From Moraxellaceae bacterium (lineage in GTDB: Bacteria; Pseudomonadota; Gammaproteobacteria; Pseudomonadales; Ketobacteraceae): a stretch of DNA of 17,880 nt. Every line of letters begins with the position of its first letter. Position 1 is the first letter of the stretch. The DNA is taken from assembly GCA_002402125.1 (NCBI GenBank), contig NVVG01000041.1, positions 1 to 17,880 on the forward strand. Direction: 5' to 3'. Shown here piece by piece: positions 16,089 through 17,880 of this stretch. A program made the position numbers and the translations under genes. Under the pieces are notes generated by a model that was given only the letters and a program-made list of their open reading frames with translations, had not been told where the DNA came from and did not search any database.

Positions 16089-16235
16089 ATGACCAGAGCA
16101 AGAAAAGAACTCATCAGAATAGTTTCAGATCGGGGAAAGGTACATCCACCGACCCGAGCACAAGTATGGGTGTCCTTCTTCCGCTGGATTCATGGATGCA
16201 CTCTTAAGTTTCTAGGCTTTGGAAGTTTGGATTAA
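16089..16235 (+). pseudogene. Truncated RAYT / IS200-like transposase remnant
   Basis: A 48-codon frame starts MTRARKELI, the N-terminal signature I know from REP-associated tyrosine transposases of gammaproteobacteria. After about nine residues the similarity stops. The HUH and catalytic Tyr regions are absent, and the rest (IVSDRGKVHPP..., ending GFGSLD) looks like a fusion to the element's 3' non-coding end, which contains TGGGTGTCC. The simplest reading is an internal deletion that leaves both ends. Its last four bases overlap the end of the convergent NmrA-like gene. Confidence 0.55.
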
Positions 16236-17347
16236 AGATGTGTTGCTTTCCAATTTTCATCACTACCAACAAATTTCATGCCATTTATAAACCTTGGCAT
16301 GTCAATGCTTTGCTCAAAGGTAGTCATGTCAGGGGTGGGAGTTAGCAACATTTTAACCAAATGAAATATAGCACTAAGCTTGTTGGATAATGTTCTACTT
16401 GTTTCCGCCCTTCTACCAAACTCACGCCTTGCGATGGTCTCAAAATCTTCAGGTTCTCTTCCGGTAATATCTTTGACCACGCTTGTGACAGATCCACCAA
16501 AAGAGAAAGCGTTATTTTCAAATTCTTTCATATAATATCTCACATTACAGTATTCAAACGTGGGCCACCCCCCTGATTTTGATGCTTTAAGAAACATGTC
16601 TTCTGATATTTCCTTAATTTTTACAGAACGCCCTAACACTTTTTCAAATATATTAGCTACTTCCAACAAAGATATTTCTTTGGGGCCTGTAGGGCGGTAG
16701 GTTTTTCCAATATGCGGTGTAGGATTTTTTAGAATATGAGCAATAACACGCCCTTGATCTTCCTCTGATGGAGGCGCGTTTAACCCAACTTTTCCGGTTG
16801 TTGCGCCCTTCACAACCGTAGGCATCAATCCCAATTGGGCGACAGTTTCTGCAGTTAAGAAGTACACAAACCCGAAAAGCCCAGGGTTCACGAAAGTATA
16901 GTTTACATGCTGATGCATTTTAACAATTTGATCACCAAGCCAGTGAGATTTTGTAACCATCGAGTGATGAGCTTCGGAAGCAAGCCATTGAGTCATATAA
17001 ACAACGTGCTCCAGCTTTTCTTCTTCGGCTGCGACGATAAACGCTATCGTCTTAAAAAGAGAATTACCATCAAAAGGGGCACAAAAATAAGCTCTTTTAA
17101 CACCCTTCAAGGCCAATCTCAGGTCCCTAATGTCGTTCATATCTCCAACAAATATTTCTGCTCCCAATTTAGTTAATTCTACCGCCCCAATGGCATTCTT
17201 GTTTCGAACCATAGCTCTTACCTTGAAACCGAGCAGAAGTAACTCTTTGGCTGCAAGAAGGCCGGTATTTCCATTTGCAGCAGTAACCAAGATTGGATTT
17301 TGAGTATCTATCGCGTTATCTAGTGTTGTTCTAGTATCTGATTTCAT
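16232..17347 (-). CDS. NmrA-like NAD(P)-binding atypical short-chain dehydrogenase
   Basis: This 371-residue protein has an N-terminal Rossmann fold of the NmrA/atypical SDR type: ILVTAANGNTGLLAAKELL (residues 19-37, with the G26-x-x-G29 end of the nucleotide loop), then FKVRAMVRNK with R45/R48 suited to NADPH, and GAEIFVGDMND (62-72). The active-site Tyr-x3-Lys of classical SDRs is not evident, so it may be a redox sensor or a quinone/aldehyde reductase. SLLEVANIFEKVLGR and DFETIARREFG fit the C-terminal half of the family. About 80 extra residues at the C terminus make it longer than usual. A weak AAGAGAA precedes the ATG. No operon partner lies within the window. The 3' end abuts the RAYT remnant. 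Confidence 0.85.
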   Translation of the reverse strand: MKSDTRTTLDNAIDTQNPILVTAANGNTGLLAAKELLLLGFKVRAMVRNKNAIGAVELTKLGAEIFVGDMNDIRDLRLALKGVKRAYFCAPFDGNSLFKTIAFIVAAEEEKLEHVVYMTQWLASEAHHSMVTKSHWLGDQIVKMHQHVNYTFVNPGLFGFVYFLTAETVAQLGLMPTVVKGATTGKVGLNAPPSEEDQGRVIAHILKNPTPHIGKTYRPTGPKEISLLEVANIFEKVLGRSVKIKEISEDMFLKASKSGGWPTFEYCNVRYYMKEFENNAFSFGGSVTSVVKDITGREPEDFETIARREFGRRAETSRTLSNKLSAIFHLVKMLLTPTPDMTTFEQSIDMPRFINGMKFVGSDENWKATHL

Positions 17348-17880
17348 ATTTTTTCTCTTGGATCAATTTAAATAATTCTTTCGAGTATTAGTAATGGAAA
17401 TATTGTATTTTGGGGACGCCATGAACTTTCATATATTTTATCCAATAGGAAGTAGGGATTAATGCGTCTACAGGATCCAATTTACTCTCGGGAGACAATT
17501 GCTATAAGATCCGCTTAAGACAATTAAAGTCCATTCGGGACATATTCATACGGGAAATACAGTTTTTTAGGAGAAACATCTTTAACCTGAGCACTGGCAC
17601 CTGACGTTTTATTTCAACAACGTGGGTAACCACTTAAAGCCTTCAAATCAATTGATCGCACCGATTTCCTCTAAGACTAGGCTCTAACGCCGTGATAATC
17701 CGATTTAAAAGATGGGGTGCCATTATGATATAAACGCAGCGGATCATAAAAGTGCGCCAGTTTTTAAATTTGAGTAGATCTAATAGTTAAAGACGATAGA
17801 AAATTTAACTTTTCCTTGCGATAAACCTAACATTTAATCTACCTGTCGTTGACAATATCAAATATCATAAGCCGCACTAT
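17348..17880. other. 533-bp stretch without a recognisable gene
   Basis: No supported gene was seen on either strand. A GGGGACGCCATG motif (about 17413) and GGGGTGCCAT (about 17715) are faintly like the RAYT-associated repeats further left, and a short minus-strand frame near 17690-17760 reads HFYDPLRLYHNGTPSF, possibly a decayed gene. The promoter of the NmrA-like gene should lie at the left end of this stretch. Confidence 0.5.

Overview
The window looks like chromosomal DNA of an aerobic, motile, moderately AT-rich gammaproteobacterium, probably marine or environmental. The signs are a VasX-like large effector, a Rieske oxygenase, periplasmic c-type cytochromes, a chemoreceptor and the relic of a RAYT-type transposase. 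The genus cannot be fixed from sequence alone. No tRNA, rRNA or CRISPR array was seen. All family names come from reading motifs, not from database searches.

Region 1 (1-4.86 kb): the 3' part of a very large plus-strand gene, probably a type VI secretion (VasX/BTH_I2691-like) membrane-acting effector. It converges on a minus-strand membrane-protein gene that could be its immunity partner. The two stop codons share one CTAG palindrome. The DNA just upstream of the membrane-protein gene (copy A, 4714-4827) recurs 6,259 bp to the right (copy B, 10973-11086) at 101/114 identity. Both copies look like decayed coding DNA.

Region 2 (4.94-10.87 kb), lying between the two repeat copies: a small-molecule metabolism block. 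A TetR regulator and a Rieske oxygenase alpha subunit run on the minus strand. An AraC-type regulator is divergent from a plus-strand pair, a bile-acid:sodium-symporter-family transporter and a ketopantoate-reductase-like dehydrogenase. An arylamine N-acetyltransferase converges on that pair. Two near-identical dyads 32 bp apart cover the Rieske promoter. Direct repeats 21 bp apart plus a perfect palindrome precede the transporter promoter. The block reads as an inducible uptake-and-oxidation or detoxification cassette of unknown substrate.

Region 3 (11.34-15.69 kb): a minus-strand run, probably one operon, transcribed in the order di-heme cytochrome c peroxidase/MauG-like protein, cupredoxin, cytochrome P460-like protein, methyl-accepting chemotaxis protein. 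Three predicted exported redox proteins followed by a transmembrane chemoreceptor suggest periplasmic redox chemistry coupled to taxis. This is the best candidate here for an undescribed system.

Region 4 (15.7-17.88 kb): a degraded RAYT/IS200-like element (tandem 22-bp repeats, a 10-bp inverted pair and a transposase N-terminal stub), then an NmrA-like NAD(P)-binding protein, then about 530 bp with no recognisable gene.
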